This document shows, piece by piece, positions 29,870 to 32,640 of a stretch of DNA of 32,640 nucleotides. Both the position numbers and the translations under genes were made by a program. The stretch lies in IMG/VR virus record IMGVR_UViG_3300005933_000039, positions 1-32,640 of that record; one strand, 5' to 3'. Below the pieces are notes generated by a model. That model had not been told where the DNA came from. It worked only from the letters and a program-made list of their open reading frames with translations, and did not search any database. The stretch comes from a virus. Position 1 is the first letter of the stretch. Each line of letters begins with the position of its first letter.

Positions 29870-32340
29870 TAACTTTTACCTGTTATTATGCCATCTTTAA
29901 CTATGGCTGTTTCTGTACCTAAAATGCTTCCTGTAAATCCTGCGCTTCCATCGGACGATTTATAATGACCTTGAATACCTCTTGTTGATGTTATATACCC
30001 ATCAAAATTTATTCCTAAACTCGCATCTATTACTTTATTGCTAAAATTTAAGGCTCCATTTTCTAAATAAACTATATTATAATCAGCATTTATCTGATTT
30101 CTAACAGAAACTAAATCTCTGTTTATTATAATACTTTTTGTATATCCATTACCTGCTGTATAACTAGAGGTTATTCCGCCAGCTGAGCCTAGTGTCAAAG
30201 CGCCACTAACCGTAAGATTACCTAATATGCCGCTATCAGCTTCTATCTCGCCTTTAATAAAGGCAGAGCCATTTGATAATACTCGGATATTTGAGGTAGC
30301 TGTGGTTTGACCTGCTTCCCCAGCAAAAAACCCTGCTGTACTCATTACAGCGCCACCATTCGTTGTACCGTTTAAAGCATCTTCAATAGTTTCAAATCTT
30401 CCTGCTGTTCCTGTGAATGTAACTGCTTCAACTATTTTACCTTCACCTATTAGTAACTCTGTACCATCATAATGTATATACTTTTTACCGTTACCAACAG
30501 CAAGCTGATATACATTACCAGCTGCGCCCAAATAAAAGCCCGAGCCTGTACCAACCAAGCTTGGCTCGTAAGAATTACCGCGAATAAATCCATCGACCCC
30601 GACAATAATTCTATCATTGACAGTTAAAAAGCCTGTTGTGGCTCTAAGACTAGATAAATCATCTCCTATAATCTTATTGGCGTTAATTGAACCTGTTTGG
30701 AAGTCGCCATCTACAATGACCGTAAATTCTCTTATCCATGCGCTACCATCCCATACGTGTGGTAAATTCCTTGCTACACCGCCTACCTGCGTATCTTTAA
30801 GCCATCTATCGCCAATGACATATGTTCCTCCTGTTGGAGTTGTGGCTCCCTTGTATACTGCTATACCGCTAAATGTACTACCATCAATAGCACTAGCTAC
30901 ATCACTAATAAATGTTGAATTACCAACAACAATAGCCGATACCGCATTTACTACATCTGCGTTTAGCTCGTTTGTTGTAACGCTATTATTTATTAAACGG
31001 CCACCATCTATTCTAGTTGAATCCGTAGAATCAGCGTTCCAAATTGTTACCAAGCCCGCTAAATCAATATTAGCACCCGCTATCTTTATATTAGTGGTTG
31101 GGTTAGTACCATCAATCGCAGAAACTGTGATAGACGCTACGTTACCCGCGCCCACACTAGCCCTCATAATCGTGGTAGCCTGTATGGTATCAACCTCTCC
31201 CTCAACAGCGGTTACACTCGTACTAAGTGTTGCAATTGCCGATAAGTCTATACCATTTAAAGCCGATTCAAGTGTAGTTATAGCGCTATTGGCTGTAGAA
31301 ATTTGCGTTAGCGCGTTAGAAGCATTGGTTGAAGTGGTGCTTAAGTTTGTGGTAAGTGTATTTATTGCACTATTAGCGGTTGTAATTAAGCTTAAAGCGC
31401 TTGAAGCGTTACCCGCTGCGCTTTGCGCTTGAATTAAAACTTTTTCAGGCGAAATTTGCAGCTGAGATTGCTGACTAACTTGGTCGTGTACAATTTTAGC
31501 GCCTTTATAGGCTTCAATATATTGCGACTTTATGGAAATTGAAGTATCGCCTGCTCTGGCAATGGCAGAAAGCTCTATAAAATAGGGCTCTTTACCGCTT
31601 ACAAGTAAAAGCCTTGATGCTTTGGGTAAATCAATCCGTAAAGGATTACCTAAAGCTATTGCAGACGTTTCCTGATTAATATGGCTACCAACAATAGCTA
31701 TAATAGAATTTTCAAAAGCGGTTAGCATTTCTTCTATACTAGCATCAACATTCGCTTCTTTTGCTGCAAATAAACCAGTCGCTATTTGCTTCGGGAAAAC
31801 GCTTACAAAAGGTGCGGCAGGATCTGAAATTCTATCTACATTTGTGTTTTGAACAACGCTAAAAAGCTCGGTATAATTTACGATGTCGTAAGCCTCATCT
31901 GAATCAAGCCATGCCTCCAAAGTGTTACTAGTGATTGTATTGCGGGCTTTATCATAGTAAAAAATACGGGGTTCAGGGTCTTGCTCTGTGTAATCAATTT
32001 CGTAGGCAAATTGTCCGTCAGCAACCGTAAATCGTGTTCGATCTCTTAGAATGACTTGAATATCAGACCACTCAACAAGAACATCCGTCTGTATGTTTGT
32101 GACCTCAATTGCGCCCACCACTTCTTTTACTTCTACGGGTCTAACTAATGCTTGTGCGGTAGACCTCGCTAAAGAAGCTAATTGGCCAGCTCGATTAGCG
32201 AAATCAGTAGCGTTTCTCGCTTTAATATCATTGGCTTCTAACACATCATAGATTCCATCTACAATACGCTGCTGCTCGGCATTAAATGAGCTAGTATTTT
32301 GTGGACGTAGCGGGGTTCTCTGGTTTCTATTCTTCGACAT
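29869..32340 (-). CDS. Tail-tip/host-specificity protein (J-like C-terminal, DUF1983-type)
   Basis: The 823-residue protein has an N-terminal coiled/helical attachment region, then a beta region. A long repeated helical coil follows (about 310-385; SAINTLTTNLSTTSTNASNA, ITTLESALNGIDLSAIATLS). A beta-rich C-terminal half contains VGAGNVASITVSAIDGTN, GGTYVIGDRWLKD and SGFYLGAAGNVYQLAVGNGK. The mix of a DUF1983-like coil and the 'IGDRWLKD...HVWDGSAWI' motif is that of tail-tip proteins that contact the host. It overlaps the upstream ORF by 14 bp. Confidence 0.75.
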   Translation of the reverse strand: MSKNRNQRTPLRPQNTSSFNAEQQRIVDGIYDVLEANDIKARNATDFANRAGQLASLARSTAQALVRPVEVKEVVGAIEVTNIQTDVLVEWSDIQVILRDRTRFTVADGQFAYEIDYTEQDPEPRIFYYDKARNTITSNTLEAWLDSDEAYDIVNYTELFSVVQNTNVDRISDPAAPFVSVFPKQIATGLFAAKEANVDASIEEMLTAFENSIIAIVGSHINQETSAIALGNPLRIDLPKASRLLLVSGKEPYFIELSAIARAGDTSISIKSQYIEAYKGAKIVHDQVSQQSQLQISPEKVLIQAQSAAGNASSALSLITTANSAINTLTTNLSTTSTNASNALTQISTANSAITTLESALNGIDLSAIATLSTSVTAVEGEVDTIQATTIMRASVGAGNVASITVSAIDGTNPTTNIKIAGANIDLAGLVTIWNADSTDSTRIDGGRLINNSVTTNELNADVVNAVSAIVVGNSTFISDVASAIDGSTFSGIAVYKGATTPTGGTYVIGDRWLKDTQVGGVARNLPHVWDGSAWIREFTVIVDGDFQTGSINANKIIGDDLSSLRATTGFLTVNDRIIVGVDGFIRGNSYEPSLVGTGSGFYLGAAGNVYQLAVGNGKKYIHYDGTELLIGEGKIVEAVTFTGTAGRFETIEDALNGTTNGGAVMSTAGFFAGEAGQTTATSNIRVLSNGSAFIKGEIEADSGILGNLTVSGALTLGSAGGITSSYTAGNGYTKSIIINRDLVSVRNQINADYNIVYLENGALNFSNKVIDASLGINFDGYITSTRGIQGHYKSSDGSAGFTGSILGTETAIVKDGIITGKS

Positions 32341-32640
32341 TAGGCAACCTCACTCTAAAATAAACGCTATCTATTGTCTCAAAATAACCCAGTAAAAGCT
32401 GAACAGATTGTACTTTCACGTTATTCACAAAGCGTATAACATGCGTATCTCCGTCCGAAGTAAGTGTTACCGCTGTATTACCACCGCTAGGAGTTACTTC
32501 TATCCAATTTCCCCCATCAAATCGGTAAAAAATACTCTCCCCTCGTGCGGAATCTCCGCTATGAATCTGCCCTCGAATAATAGCTTCATACAACCAAAAC
32601 TCCCCGTTATCGCTATTAAATGTATAATCGTATGTTACTA
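32327..32640 (-). CDS. C-terminal part of a tail protein (cut by window edge)
   Basis: The frame is open through the window edge. The codons before TTG 32591-32593 read VTYDYTFNSDNGEFW, so the gene starts beyond 32640 and the visible 104 residues are its C-terminus. The part seen is beta-rich (FYRFDGGNWIEVTPSGG, VTLTSDGDTHVIRFVNN). It precedes and overlaps the tail-tip gene, so it is probably another tail component. No domain is recognised. Confidence 0.6.
   Translation of the reverse strand, partial: VTYDYTFNSDNGEFWLYEAIIRGQIHSGDSARGESIFYRFDGGNWIEVTPSGGNTAVTLTSDGDTHVIRFVNNVKVQSVQLLLGYFETIDSVYFRVRLPNVEE

Noticed and set aside
30617-31432. Rightward 271-codon frame opposite the tail-tip gene
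   Set aside because: It is antisense to a well-supported gene, has low-complexity V/A/L content and has no start context; long only because of codon bias on the other strand.

Overview
The window is most of a temperate dsDNA phage genome, or a prophage, probably of a Bacteroidota (flavobacterial-type) host. Most start codons have A-rich leaders without a Shine-Dalgarno sequence. The AT-rich composition, the lipoprotein signal and the gene families (PGDYG protein, ArdC, Bacteroidota-type cytosine methyltransferase) fit that host, but this is inference. Both window ends cut through genes. No portal, major capsid or small terminase gene is recognisable, so the head genes probably lie outside the window.

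Left part (1-4598), read rightward: the end of a cytosine DNA methyltransferase, a PGDYG-domain protein, a methyltransferase remnant joined to an attC-like inverted repeat, two small proteins, a RuvC-like resolvase, a one-helix membrane peptide and the large terminase subunit (TerL). The resolvase-TerL block has strong C-over-G skew on its coding strand, unlike every other gene here. About 850 bp without a convincing gene follows. It holds hairpins and, at its right end, a promoter with an internal operator-like palindrome.

Counter-defence block (4599-7449): ArdC-like antirestriction protein, RadC-like JAB protein and small unknown proteins, two of them flanking a second attC-like repeat.

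Lysogeny block (7450-9987): crossed convergent terminators, a leftward lipoprotein gene (possible lysogenic-conversion gene), a probable attP with clustered integrase arm-type repeats and a 17-bp palindrome, a tyrosine integrase, a short CI-type repressor overlapping it, and a divergent control region.

Replication operon (9988-16971, rightward, tightly packed): unknown early proteins, a PD-(D/E)XK nuclease, a coiled-coil protein, a winged-helix protein, a replication initiator with eight exact 11-bp-period iterons inside its gene (a lambda O-like origin), a DnaB helicase and a NinG/HNH-like zinc protein.

Late block (17055-32640, all leftward): a 2284-residue polyvalent protein with a ParB-like domain, likely carried in the virion and ejected; two internal or ejection-type proteins; a probable head-tail adaptor; then tail-tip, glycine-rich, collagen-like/S74 and fibronectin-like fibre genes. 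The two operons converge at about 17.0 kb.
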